A stretch of DNA of 64,000 nt, taken from positions 1-64,000 of the forward strand of contig CAYRHJ010000010.1 of assembly GCA_964424105.1 (NCBI GenBank), given 5' to 3'. A model generated the notes under the pieces. That model was not told the origin of the DNA. It searched no databases and saw only the letters and a program-made list of their open reading frames with translations. Positions 53,224 to 62,377 of this stretch are shown here, in pieces; positions within the stretch are counted from its first letter, which is position 1; each line of letters opens with the position of its first letter. Position numbers and translations under genes: made by a program. This DNA comes from CAYRHJ01 sp964424105. GTDB taxonomy: Bacteria > Planctomycetota > Phycisphaerae > UBA1845.

Positions 53224-54107
53224 GATGGTTCGACATACGACCGTAAACGCTTCAGATTAACGCGATCGAGATCGGTTCCCCGTCCATCCATTCCCTTCGG
53301 GGTTTCCAGTATCCGCGGTGCATTCGCCAACGCCGCGTCATTCAAAATGTGCACGAATCCAGCCTTGCCGATGCACCCCTTGCTGATGTGCTCGTGGCGG
53401 TCCAAATGACTCCCGCAACCACCTTTCGAATCGTTAACATGGATGCACTTGACGTTCTCCAAACCGACATGCCGGTCCAATTTATCCCGAAACGTCCGAT
53501 AACCGCTCGAATCGGAAATATCGTAACCGGCCGCAAAAACGTGACAGGTGTCCACGCAAACTCCCATGCGATCCGCTGGCCTGACCCCGTTCATGATTTT
53601 ACCCAAATGTTCGATCTCTCCGCCGATCGAAGATCCCTGGCCAGCCGTTGTTTCCAGCAGTATTTTAGTCGTGCCTGTCTTCATCTGCCGGTGAATCTTA
53701 TTCAATGCCACTACAATCCGCGCGATGCCCGAATCAACACCCTCGCCCATGTGCGCGCCGGGATGGACTACCAGGTAATCAACCCCAAGTCTGTCACATC
53801 GCCTAAACTCGTCGGCCAGGGCTTCGATACTTTGCTGATGCAAATCTGCCCTTGGCGATGCGAGATTGATCAAATACGTCGCGTGAGCGACCATGGGCCA
53901 CAGGTTGGATTCGCCCGCTGCACGCCGAAAATTCGTCACAGCCTCGCGCGTCAGGCTTGGTCCCACCCATTGGCGCTGATTCTTGACAAAAATTTGCAGA
54001 CAATCGCACCCCGCCGCCACGCCGGCGTGAATCGCGTTTTCCAACACCCCGGCGATGGACATGTGGGCACCGAACCGCTGAATTTTTCGCTGGCCTTTCT
54101 CGTTCAT
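53220..54107 (-). CDS. nfo: Endonuclease IV
   Basis: A 295-aa AP endonuclease IV: RFGAHMSIAGVLENAIHAG, CLQIFVKNQRQWVG, DYLVVHPGAHMGEG, LLETTAGQGSSIGGEIEHLG, VCVDTCHVFAAGYDI and HVNDSKGGCGSHLDRHEHI provide the Zn-binding His, Glu and Asp residues. It cuts abasic sites in base-excision repair. It is divergent from gltA across a 260-bp gap with both promoters expected inside. Confidence 0.96.
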   Translation of the reverse strand: MNEKGQRKIQRFGAHMSIAGVLENAIHAGVAAGCDCLQIFVKNQRQWVGPSLTREAVTNFRRAAGESNLWPMVAHATYLINLASPRADLHQQSIEALADEFRRCDRLGVDYLVVHPGAHMGEGVDSGIARIVVALNKIHRQMKTGTTKILLETTAGQGSSIGGEIEHLGKIMNGVRPADRMGVCVDTCHVFAAGYDISDSSGYRTFRDKLDRHVGLENVKCIHVNDSKGGCGSHLDRHEHISKGCIGKAGFVHILNDAALANAPRILETPKGMDGRGTDLDRVNLKRLRSYVEPS

Positions 54108-54373
54108 ATGCGATTACAAGTCGCTTGAATCAGTAATTCGAGATTGTTGCGTCACCGTGCGATCCTTGCGTTTTTGTATCCAAATCACCAAGACAGCCAT
54201 AACAGTTTATCAATAATGAATTTGCGCCAATAGAAGAACTGCATATTCCTCCTGTCGCGTTCCAGGACAGGCGTTTCGTCCACTTCAAGCGAACGACTTG
54301 TCAACTCAAGCCCAACCGCTAACCTAACGATCGCCTTCACAGGGTCCACGAACTTATAGGGAGAATGACCGAC

Positions 54374-55663
54374 ATGTCCGAAATGGCCAAGTTGCATTAT
54401 GATGACCAGGTCTACGAACTTCCCATCATCGTCGGGACCGAGGGCGAGCGGGCCATCGACATCCGCGGACTTCGCACCGACACCGGTCTAATCTCGCTGG
54501 ACAGCGGTTATGCCAACACCGGGGCTTGCACCAGCGATATCACATTCCTCGACGGCGAAAAGGGAATCCTGCGGCACCGCGGCTACGCGATTAACGAGTT
54601 GGCCGAGCACGGCTCTTTTCTGGAGCTTGCCTATCTCCTTATATATGGGGAACTTCCAACCCGCGAACAATCGGATGCCTTTGTCAACGACGTCACCCGG
54701 CATACCCTGATTCACGAAAATTTACGACATGTTTTTCAAGGATTTCCGCTGAAGGCACATCCCATGGCCATCCTTTCCAGCATGGTCGTCAGCATGAGCG
54801 CCTTCTATCAGGATCAGTACAACGCCCTGGACCCTGAACACACTGATATCACCATTCGTCGTCTACTGGCCAAAATACCTACGATCGCGGCGTTTTCCTA
54901 CAAGAAATCGATCGGGCAGCCGTTTGTTTACCCTGACAACTCGCTTAGTTACGCCGGCAATTTGTTGCACATGCTTTTTGGTGTTCCTTGTGAAGATTTC
55001 CAGGTGGACCCGGATCAAGCCAAGGCTCTGGACACCCTGTTGGTCCTGCATTGCGACCATGAACAAAACTGCTCGACGTCCACGGCCCGGCTGGTGGGCA
55101 GCAGCCAAGCTAATCTTTATGCGTCCATATCCGCCGCGTGTTGCGCGTTGTGGGGACCGCTGCACGGCGGGGCCAACCAAGCCGTCGTGGAGATGCTCCA
55201 GCAGATCAAGACCAACGGCGGCAACGTCAAGAAATACGTCGAGTTGGCCAAGGACAAGGATTCGACGTTTCGCCTGATGGGCTTTGGCCATCGGGTATAC
55301 AAGAATTTCGATCCCCGTGCCCAGATCATCAAGAAATCGTGCGACGCGGTGCTGGCCAAGTTGGGCGTCAAGGATCCGCTGCTGGACATCGCCAAACAAT
55401 TGGAAGCCACCGCGCTGGAAGACGAATACTTCGTCGAAAGAAAGCTTTATCCCAACGTGGACTTCTACAGCGGCATCCTCTACCGGGCCTTGGGCATCCC
55501 CACGGAAATGTTTACGGTGATGTTCGCCATCGGGCGCATGCCCGGCTGGATCGCACAATGGAAGGAGATGATCACGGACCCCGAGGTGCGCATAGGCCGG
55601 CCGCGGCAGATTTACACCGGCCCACCTTCCAGGCCGTACGTGCCCATCGATCGGCGGAAATAA
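54374..55663 (+). CDS. gltA: Citrate synthase
   Basis: A 429-aa type II citrate synthase: VPCEDFQVDPDQAKALDTLL, LLVLHCDHEQNCSTSTARLV, GPLHGGANQAVVEML with a catalytic His, GFGHRVYKNFDPRAQI with the second, and VDFYSGILYRALG with the catalytic Asp. It condenses oxaloacetate and acetyl-CoA. GGGAG lies 9 nt before the ATG at 54374; 54365 is too close to serve. Single gene, divergently placed to nfo. Confidence 0.97.
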   Translation: MSEMAKLHYDDQVYELPIIVGTEGERAIDIRGLRTDTGLISLDSGYANTGACTSDITFLDGEKGILRHRGYAINELAEHGSFLELAYLLIYGELPTREQSDAFVNDVTRHTLIHENLRHVFQGFPLKAHPMAILSSMVVSMSAFYQDQYNALDPEHTDITIRRLLAKIPTIAAFSYKKSIGQPFVYPDNSLSYAGNLLHMLFGVPCEDFQVDPDQAKALDTLLVLHCDHEQNCSTSTARLVGSSQANLYASISAACCALWGPLHGGANQAVVEMLQQIKTNGGNVKKYVELAKDKDSTFRLMGFGHRVYKNFDPRAQIIKKSCDAVLAKLGVKDPLLDIAKQLEATALEDEYFVERKLYPNVDFYSGILYRALGIPTEMFTVMFAIGRMPGWIAQWKEMITDPEVRIGRPRQIYTGPPSRPYVPIDRRK

Positions 55664-55789
55664 AACGGCAACAATGGAAACTTACCCTGCATCCTTTTTT
55701 GGAGTTGCGAGCCGACGTTGCTTTTCTGACAACCCCACCTTCCCAGACCGTTCGCATAGTCGACCTCAACTATCTGTACGGCACGGGGA

Positions 55790-55993
55790 CTACGTCGCCC
55801 GATTGCAATGGCCACGGTTTCGTCGGCGACACAGCGATGCATTGCCAAACCCCATCAGGGCGAGCGTGCCCGGTTCGGGTACGATGACGAAGCGCAGCGA
55901 ACCACGAAGTTGTACGACCGAACAAGCGACGCAATCACGCTCGGCGAGGTGGAACGAATCGCGCTTTGACCGCTTGAGGACCATGCCACACAT
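55790..55993 (-). pseudogene. Detached PEP-CTERM tail
   Basis: The minus strand encodes LRFVIVPEPGTLALMGFGNA followed by SLCRRRN, a PEP-CTERM sorting signal without a proper protein upstream (the 30 residues before it do not match an exported domain). The DNA 55809-55901 repeats 58581-58673, the tail of the intact PEP-CTERM gene, at about 90 percent identity, suggesting a duplication caused by insertion of the restriction-modification genes. Confidence 0.75.
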
Positions 55994-56028
55994 GAAGTAG
56001 AACAGCTACAGGCGAGCAGACGAGCACC

Positions 56029-57630
56029 ATGAGAGATGTAGCCCATGATTCCGAGATAACCGCCGCCGACTTGCTCGGCTTCGCCGCCTCGCTGCAGCAA
56101 CGCCACGAGGCGACAACCTCGATCGAGCAACGAAAAGAGCGAGGACAGTTCTTCACGCCCCCTCCTATCGCCCGTTTCATGGTTCACCTCTTCTCGTTGC
56201 TCCGCAAGAATCTTCGTGTCCTTGACGCGGGAGCCGGAACCGGAACCCTCTCCGCTGCAATTTGCGACCGAGTCCTGCTTCTCCGCTCACCACGCTCACT
56301 TGAGCTTGTTCTGTTCGAGACTGACGCGGCCTTACTTCCGTTGCTGGAGCAGAACATGCGGCACTGCCGCACCGCTCTCCGTCAAGCGGGCCACGAAATG
56401 AGTTACGTGATTCAGCGGTCCGATTTCGTTCTCGCCAATCGGCCGACGTTCGGTCAAGCAGCCCTCTTCGCGGATACTCAGGAACATGCCGAGTTCGACA
56501 TGGCTATCATGAACCCGCCCTACTTCAAGTTGAACAAGCAATCGGCTCACGCTCGGGCGTTTGAACGCATCATCCACGGGCAACCCAACATCTACGCCCT
56601 CTTCATGGCGACTGCGGCGGCGATGCTCCGACCTGGAGGAGAGCTTGTTGCCATCACGCCGCGAAGTTATTGTAGCGGCCTGTATTTTCGTGAGTTTCGC
56701 CGCTGGTTTCTCAGTCGAATGGCCCTCAGAAACATTCACCTTTTTGACTCGCGTACGGATACGTTTCGCGAAGCCGACGTACTCCAAGAGAGCCTGATCA
56801 CGCGCTTCGACAGGACGCTGAATCACGACAAGACGGTCCGGCTCAGCACGAGCCACGGAGCAGATCTCCGGGGGGCAGACAACGTCATCGAGTATCCTAC
56901 TTCGCGGATCATCGACGACAACTGTGGGAATCTGGTGATCCGAATCCCCGCTAGCCAAGCCGACGCCCAAATCATGCAGGCCATCGAATCGTGGCCCGCT
57001 CGGTTTGTTGAGCACGGGTTGCAGATCTCAACCGGTCCCGTCGTAACATTTCGAGCGACCGACTATCTGCTAAGCTCAGCAGACCAGTCCCACGCGGTGC
57101 CTCTCATTTTCCCGCACAACGTCCACCCGTTTGACACCCGTTGGCCGGTACACAAGAACGGCAAACCACTCGCGTTCCGTTCGTGCTTCGACTCCGAGAA
57201 GCTCCTCGTCCCAACGAGAAACTACGTGCTGTTGCGGCGGTTCAGTGCCAAGGAGGAGCACCGTCGTCTCACGGCAAGTTGCTTTATCCCACGCAACGGC
57301 CGCTGGCCGTCCATGATCGCGATCGAAAACCACGTGAACTACATCTACCACGCTCGTCGCGAACTTACAGAAGCCGAGACACTCGGGCTGGCCGCCCTAT
57401 TTAACTCGGCGTTCCTCGACCGCTATTTTCGCAGCCTGAGTGGAAACACCCAGGTCAACGCGACGGAGATACGTGCAATGCCCTTCCCGCCCCTGTCGGT
57501 TCTTGCAGAACTTGGCTCGCGAATGAAGCCTATCGACGTGACCGACCGCAACGCTGTGGAGCGGGCCGTCCTAGCCGTGCTCGGGGTTAATGGCACCATC
57601 GCTCGCGACCTTCAGGAGGCCACCGCTTGA
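56029..57630 (+). CDS. N6-adenine DNA methyltransferase (BsuBI/PstI-type)
   Basis: A 533-aa methyltransferase: QFFTPPPIARFMVHLFSL, motif I VLDAGAGTGTLSAAI (SAM binding), and catalytic motif IV NPPYFKLN, followed by a C-terminal target-recognition region (HVNYIYHARRELTEAETLGL). Because the next gene is a PstI-like nuclease, the likely target is CTGCAG, with N6-methylation of adenine; this is inference. The stop overlaps the nuclease start (TTGA). Base composition is slightly lower in GC than neighbours, fitting acquisition by transfer. Confidence 0.9.
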   Translation: MRDVAHDSEITAADLLGFAASLQQRHEATTSIEQRKERGQFFTPPPIARFMVHLFSLLRKNLRVLDAGAGTGTLSAAICDRVLLLRSPRSLELVLFETDAALLPLLEQNMRHCRTALRQAGHEMSYVIQRSDFVLANRPTFGQAALFADTQEHAEFDMAIMNPPYFKLNKQSAHARAFERIIHGQPNIYALFMATAAAMLRPGGELVAITPRSYCSGLYFREFRRWFLSRMALRNIHLFDSRTDTFREADVLQESLITRFDRTLNHDKTVRLSTSHGADLRGADNVIEYPTSRIIDDNCGNLVIRIPASQADAQIMQAIESWPARFVEHGLQISTGPVVTFRATDYLLSSADQSHAVPLIFPHNVHPFDTRWPVHKNGKPLAFRSCFDSEKLLVPTRNYVLLRRFSAKEEHRRLTASCFIPRNGRWPSMIAIENHVNYIYHARRELTEAETLGLAALFNSAFLDRYFRSLSGNTQVNATEIRAMPFPPLSVLAELGSRMKPIDVTDRNAVERAVLAVLGVNGTIARDLQEATA

Positions 57631-58574
57631 GTGAAAAGAGAATCCAAGAAGCGGCTGAAATCCTGACGTCGCTTGGATTGCCACGTGCTCAGCGAAACGC
57701 CCGCTCCGCCCTGACCCTCCTTGCTCTGGCAAACATCAAGAAGACAGCCGCTTGGAAAAACGCACAGCAACCGCTCTTGCGAATATGGGACATCATGGGA
57801 TTCATTCGCGACCACTACGAAAAGGACTATGCTGCGAATACCCGCGAGACGATTCGCCGGCAGACCATCCATCAATTCGAGCAAGCCCGAATCGTCGATC
57901 GCAACCCCGACGATCCCAGCCGCCCGACCAACAGCGGAAAAAACGTCTACGCGCTCACCAACGAAGCGGTTGGGATTATCCGGCTCTACAGATCGCCGCG
58001 GTTTGAGCCGGCCGTCGCAGCATTCATCCAGAGATTCGGATCACTACAGGCCGCATACCGGATCAGCCGCTCGACTCATCGCGTTCCGCTCCGGGTATCC
58101 GACGGGTCGACCGTCTACCTCTCACCTGGAACGCACAACAAGCTTCAGGTCTCTGTCATCGAGGAATTCGGTCCGCGTTTTGCACCAGGTGCAACGGTCC
58201 TGTACGTGGGCGACACCGCCCTTAAGCACGTCGTTTGCGAGACCGAGCAGCTTGCGGCTTTGAAGGTAGTCATCACGGAACACGAGAAACTGCCCGACAT
58301 CGTGCTCTACTGGAGCGAACGCAACTGGCTTTTTCTGATTGAGGCGGTGACGACACACGGGCCGGTGTCCCCGAAGCGGCACCGCGAAATCGAGACCATG
58401 CTCAAGGGTTGTTCGGCCGAGCGGGTCTACGTCACAGCTTTTCTCGATATGGGAACGTTTCGTAAATACGCCGGTGACATCGCGTGGGAAACAGAAGTAT
58501 GGATCGCGGATAATCCCGACCACATGATTCACTTCAACGGACCGAAATTCCTTGGCCCTTACAAACCACGTTGA
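57627..58574 (+). CDS. Type II restriction endonuclease, BsuBI/PstI family
   Basis: A 315-aa protein matching the BsuBI/PstI nuclease family: an N-terminal winged-helix-like part (about 1-130; RQTIHQFEQARIVDRNPDDP) and the catalytic domain with VLYVGDTALKHVV, HEKLPDIVLYWSERNWLFLIEAVT (PD...EAV nuclease core, D/E-x-V type) and GPVSPKRHREIETML. It should cut CTGCAG if the family specificity holds. TTG start with AGGAGG 7 nt upstream; overlaps the methyltransferase stop by four bases. Confidence 0.92.
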   Translation: MSEKRIQEAAEILTSLGLPRAQRNARSALTLLALANIKKTAAWKNAQQPLLRIWDIMGFIRDHYEKDYAANTRETIRRQTIHQFEQARIVDRNPDDPSRPTNSGKNVYALTNEAVGIIRLYRSPRFEPAVAAFIQRFGSLQAAYRISRSTHRVPLRVSDGSTVYLSPGTHNKLQVSVIEEFGPRFAPGATVLYVGDTALKHVVCETEQLAALKVVITEHEKLPDIVLYWSERNWLFLIEAVTTHGPVSPKRHREIETMLKGCSAERVYVTAFLDMGTFRKYAGDIAWETEVWIADNPDHMIHFNGPKFLGPYKPR

Positions 58575-59214
58575 CATTCTGGCCGCCGTTGCATCGGCGA
58601 CACAGTGCTGCAATGCCCAACCCCAGCAGGGCAAGCGTGCCCGGTTCGGGTAGGATGACGAAGCGCAGCGAAAACGACTCGCCGTCGCCGTGGATGCCGG
58701 CCAAATCGGTCAGGCGGAGCGAGGCGACAAGCTCGGTCCGCAGCGGCGTTTCCGGCGGGGCTGCGAATGTCAGGTCTTCATGAAACGCGCCGGCGACATC
58801 GGACGTAAACAGGTACGAGGATCCGTCGCTGGTCAGGATGGCGTTTTCGCCGGCGTCGAACATGGCCAGACCGGTATCGAAAGCGTTGCGATGGAGCGCG
58901 GTTTGGTGGCCGGCAAGCAGCGTGAACAGGCCTTCATCCGGCTCATCCGCTTCTACTGATTCCCAGCCCGGCTCCGCGGCTGCGTACCAGCCGTTCAGCG
59001 CGCTGAACGGATCGGTGATGGGGAATAGTTCGATGGGCTCTGCGCCGGACAGGATGTCGGCATCGCCGCCGACGACCAGGGCGTGGATGGCCGAGCCGTC
59101 TTGCCCGACTTCGAAATCCGAGTGTTCCTTGTCGCCCGCGAATGCGGGCATGACGCCGACCAGGCCAATAAACAGGCCGGCGGCCCGAACCATTCTTCGT
59201 GTTTCCTCGATCAT
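58534..59214 (-). CDS. PEP-CTERM exported protein
   Basis: A 226-aa protein: signal peptide (AAGLFIGLVGVMPAFAG), an acidic beta-rich domain, and near the end the PEP-CTERM signal LPEPGTLALLGLGIAALCRR. The final 15 residues after CRRCNGG read into DNA of the restriction-modification cassette and overlap its last codons, so the original stop is gone. GGAGG is 9 nt before the ATG. Function unknown; anchored to the envelope and probably cleaved by an exosortase. Confidence 0.85.
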   Translation of the reverse strand: MIEETRRMVRAAGLFIGLVGVMPAFAGDKEHSDFEVGQDGSAIHALVVGGDADILSGAEPIELFPITDPFSALNGWYAAAEPGWESVEADEPDEGLFTLLAGHQTALHRNAFDTGLAMFDAGENAILTSDGSSYLFTSDVAGAFHEDLTFAAPPETPLRTELVASLRLTDLAGIHGDGESFSLRFVILPEPGTLALLGLGIAALCRRCNGGQNVNVVCKGQGISVR

Positions 59215-59328
59215 TACATGCTTCCTCCATTCCTGTTGAAGTTTCTCTGGGCGAGGCGACGATTGTCTCGCTCCGGTTCAGGCGGCTGCGCGCATGCCTG
59301 GACCCGGGTTTTCGCCGGGGTGACGGTT

Positions 59329-60876
59329 CTAGGGGGACGCTCCTTCAAACACGGATTGGAATTGGCCCCAGTCGCTCAGATCGACATCGCCGTCTCGATG
59401 GACGTCGAACACGGCGCAGGCGTCGTCTTTGTAGATGACACCGTCACTTGTCATGCACGCGATCCATTCGGCAAAATCGAGGAGATCGACGTCTTCATCC
59501 TCGTCGAAATCGCCGTCGCGGCAGACGTCGGCGGCGACGAGCGTCAGGGCGAAAATGCCCACGCGGCCGCCGTCGACGTAGTCGTCGAATCGGATCGTTC
59601 GCAGTGTGCGGGCAGGGTCCAGCGGAATGGTCGCGCGTTGGAAGTAGAATGAATCGGTCGGAACAATCGACGCGTCGAGGCCGGCGCCGTTACTGCGAGC
59701 AAATCCGCCTCCGTCGCGGCGCCCGCTCGGTCCGACGGCCAGCAGCGGCGGGGGGTCGCCCGTCACACCCCAGTCGTTCAGCGGGACGTAGACGGGATCA
59801 AATCCGATGGGGAGCGGCAGGCGGCGGACGTTGACCACCTGAACGTTGCCCGTCGCGTAGGTCATCTGCATGACTAGTTTTTGGCAAATCTGGCCGGTCA
59901 GGCAGGTGAAATCGCCGGACGCGCCGACGAGCAATTCCAGGGCCAGGTATTGACGGTCGAGGCGGGCCTGTGTCAGGTCGATGGTGGCTGCGGTCGATAG
60001 GACGCCGTTGTCGAACAGGCAGTTGGGATTCGACCCGACGAGACCGGTGGCGTCCGGTCCGCCGAGCAGGAATGCGTCGAGTCGGCCATGGATGGGGATG
60101 CCGCGATCCGTTTGGTACAGGCCGTTGATCAACCAGGAGTGACCTGCGGAGTCGAACGGCGTGGGCGAGTCGAGCGCGTCGCTGTCGATCACGTCGGCAT
60201 TGAACGCGCCGGTCAGATCGACGGGAATGGTCACGGTGCATTCCGGATCGGTGCGGAAGCGCAGGGTGAACGGGTCGCTGGGTTGAAACCCAATCGAGGC
60301 GGTCAGGCGGAATTCCGACAGGTAGTTGCCTGCGCGGTGGGCGAGGAAGAAGGGGTGGGTGTGGCCACCGCTGTTGCTGTCGCCGAATTTCCAGTCGTGG
60401 CCGTCTTCAAGAAGGATGGGCGAGACGCCCTGGGTCATGGCGAAATCGACGCCGTCACTGAAGGTGATGCGTTGCAGAAATGTTTCGAAGAACTGTCCGC
60501 CGGTGAACGCGGTGTTCATTCCGTGGCAGGCGTTATCGACGCCGATGTAGTTCAACCCCGGCTGACTGATCGCGAAGTTGAAACCGCCGCGGGCCGTTTC
60601 GGCCAGGTTGGCGTTGAAGGCGACCGGAGCCAGCGTGATCAGGGCGCCGGGGTTGGCTGGATCGCCACCACCGGGGGGAATGGCGCCGCCGACGGCGGCG
60701 TTGTCGGCGATGAACAATTTCAGCGGCGTGAGGGTCGGGCATGGTTGGGTGGGCGGCGGGGAATTGTCGGGCGGACTGTGGCCGACGAACATGTCCTGAT
60801 GTTGGGCGATCGCATTCGCCGTCATCGTGAAGCCGAACAGCAGCGAGACGAGATTAGGTCGCAGGAATGTCAACAC
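59329..60876 (-). CDS. Exported protein with dockerin-like C-terminus
   Basis: A 515-aa secreted protein: signal peptide (LVSLLFGFTMTANAIAQ), a central domain with HEDGH/His-rich segments (VSPILLEDGHDWKFGDSNSG), and a C-terminal pair of calcium-binding repeats DGDFDEDEDVDLLDFAEWIA and DVHRDGDVDLSDWGQFQSVF like type I dockerins, common in planctomycete exported proteins. The GTG at 60876 with AGGAG upstream is preferred to the TTG at 60885. Function unknown. Confidence 0.85.
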   Translation of the reverse strand: MLTFLRPNLVSLLFGFTMTANAIAQHQDMFVGHSPPDNSPPPTQPCPTLTPLKLFIADNAAVGGAIPPGGGDPANPGALITLAPVAFNANLAETARGGFNFAISQPGLNYIGVDNACHGMNTAFTGGQFFETFLQRITFSDGVDFAMTQGVSPILLEDGHDWKFGDSNSGGHTHPFFLAHRAGNYLSEFRLTASIGFQPSDPFTLRFRTDPECTVTIPVDLTGAFNADVIDSDALDSPTPFDSAGHSWLINGLYQTDRGIPIHGRLDAFLLGGPDATGLVGSNPNCLFDNGVLSTAATIDLTQARLDRQYLALELLVGASGDFTCLTGQICQKLVMQMTYATGNVQVVNVRRLPLPIGFDPVYVPLNDWGVTGDPPPLLAVGPSGRRDGGGFARSNGAGLDASIVPTDSFYFQRATIPLDPARTLRTIRFDDYVDGGRVGIFALTLVAADVCRDGDFDEDEDVDLLDFAEWIACMTSDGVIYKDDACAVFDVHRDGDVDLSDWGQFQSVFEGASP

Positions 60877-60909
60877 GGCGTGCAACTCCTTTTTTCGGTC
60901 GGTCGGACA

Positions 60910-61665
60910 TCATGGCAGGTCGTCGATGCGGTCGCGTTGTTTTCGGCGGAAATCGGGGTCCCACCAATTTCGCGTGACTTTTTGGGATTTGGCGTCGTAA
61001 TTGAATGTTTCGGAAAAGCGACGCGTTTCGGCGTGTCCGTCGGCGAAGGTGTAGTTTTCGAATTTCTTGCGATGCCGCCCGATGGCCACTTCGAGCGCGG
61101 GATCTTGAATCTGCCCGGCTGCGTCGGGGAGCCAGCGGTCCACGTGGAAATGGTCGGCGGCGATTTCGTTGGCGGCGGTGTCGCGATATTCGCCGACGTA
61201 GATGGTCTCGATGGCATACTTGATGGTGCTGAGGCGGGTGTAGCCGAATCGCGGGGAATCTTCGCCGGCGAATGGATCGGGCGGCTGCTCGGGGGTCATG
61301 TAGATGTTGGTGGCGTAGCTGTTGAGGCGAACGTTGATCTTTTCGGGATGGGCGGCGTCAAACCAATTGTGGCTGCGGTCCGCGGGGCAGCGGTACAGCA
61401 GCTTGTTGCCGGCGTACGGTTCCAGCGTGTTGATCCAGCCTCCGTCCTGAAAGCCGCCGTGGTCTCGTGACAGGGGGAACGCGTCGCGGTTGGATTGCAC
61501 GTACATCTGCACAGCCAGGCCCATGTTTTTCATATTGCTGAGGCAAACGGTCTGCTTGGCCTGCTCGCGAGCGCCTTTCAATGCAGGCAGCAACATGGAG
61601 ATCAACAGGGCGATGATGGAAACGACCACCAACAGCTCAATGAGGGTGAATGCCCGCTTTCGCAC
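60910..61665 (-). CDS. Prepilin-type N-methylation protein (type II secretion pseudopilin-like)
   Basis: A 251-aa protein whose N-terminus is a type IV prepilin leader and helix, KRAFTLIELLVVVSIIALLI followed by SMLLPALKGAREQAKQTVCL; a C-terminal FADGHAETRR supplies the H-X9-DG-type end. Processing by a prepilin peptidase is expected. Large numbers of such pseudopilins are characteristic of planctomycetes. GTG start at 61665 with AAAGGCGAG upstream; longer frame discarded. Lies 33 nt upstream of the dockerin-like gene on the same strand. Confidence 0.9.
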   Translation of the reverse strand: MRKRAFTLIELLVVVSIIALLISMLLPALKGAREQAKQTVCLSNMKNMGLAVQMYVQSNRDAFPLSRDHGGFQDGGWINTLEPYAGNKLLYRCPADRSHNWFDAAHPEKINVRLNSYATNIYMTPEQPPDPFAGEDSPRFGYTRLSTIKYAIETIYVGEYRDTAANEIAADHFHVDRWLPDAAGQIQDPALEVAIGRHRKKFENYTFADGHAETRRFSETFNYDAKSQKVTRNWWDPDFRRKQRDRIDDLP

Positions 61666-61830
61666 GGACTCGCCTTTCAGATTTTTGGTTTCGACTCGCC
61701 GTAGCCGATTAGTAGCAACGGACGCGCAGCCGCGCAGGAATTCAACAAACCCATGAACCACGTACGTCGAATGGACGCGCAAGAACGCACGAGCAGCCAG
61801 ATTCAGCGCGTTGACGACTTTGGGAATGGA

Positions 61831-62166
61831 TTAGGAGATGGACGGAGGGGCGCGCGGAGCGTTGGGAATCGGACAGGCTGCAATGACCGGCGAATCAACC
61901 GGTGCGGCGATCAGATGGCCGAATACGACGGCATGTAGGTGGACAACGGCAGGCGCTTCGAAGGCCCACTTCGCAACGGTCAACAGATGAAAGCACGTGG
62001 CGCACTCGGCTGAATCTTCACCTGTCGGGGAGTGTTCGGTCGGCGGGTGATCATGGTGCGAGGATTCGTGATGGTGATCGAACCAGACGTGCCACGCGCC
62101 GGCTGCACCCGTTCCCATGGGAAGGTATCCAGCCAAGACTAATAGCGACAGCAGTCGAAAACGCAT
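61831..62166 (-). CDS. Small His-rich exported protein (possibly DUF2946-like)
   Basis: A 111-aa protein with a signal sequence (RLLSLLVLAGYLPMGTGAAG), then HVWFDHHHESSHHDHPPTEH and a CATC motif, followed by hydrophobic segments. The His cluster and cysteines suggest metal binding, similar in layout to DUF2946 copper-related proteins, but I cannot confirm the family. GGAG lies about 9 nt before the ATG at 62166. Confidence 0.7.
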   Translation of the reverse strand: MRFRLLSLLVLAGYLPMGTGAAGAWHVWFDHHHESSHHDHPPTEHSPTGEDSAECATCFHLLTVAKWAFEAPAVVHLHAVVFGHLIAAPVDSPVIAACPIPNAPRAPPSIS

Positions 62167-62269
62167 TCTAGAAAACTCCACCAGTACTCTATCGGACGGT
62201 CCGGTGGTCGTCAAGTCGTTAATTTGCGGTGTGCTGCTTCAGTCGGAAACGGAGCCTTGGGCCGGGTTG

Positions 62270-62309
62270 GGTAGTGTAGTGTAGTGTCGTGTCGTGTAGT
62301 GTAGTGTAG
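62270..62309. repeat. GTAGT microsatellite
   Basis: About eight tandem units of GTAGT with two variants (GTCGT) lie between the His-rich and flippase genes; slippage could change spacing but no gene is affected. Confidence 0.85.
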
Positions 62310-62377
62310 ACCCGAACGCCTCCGGCTCATGTCCGATCCTCCTTGATCCACCGCAAGATTGTAAGCCAACGGGTGGA

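Noticed and set aside
60088..61470. Plus-strand 460-aa frame opposite the dockerin and pseudopilin genes
   Set aside because: Spans two convincing minus-strand genes with signal peptides; shadow.
62270..62309. Microsatellite as a phase-variation switch
   Set aside because: It lies between genes without overlapping a frame or a visible promoter.
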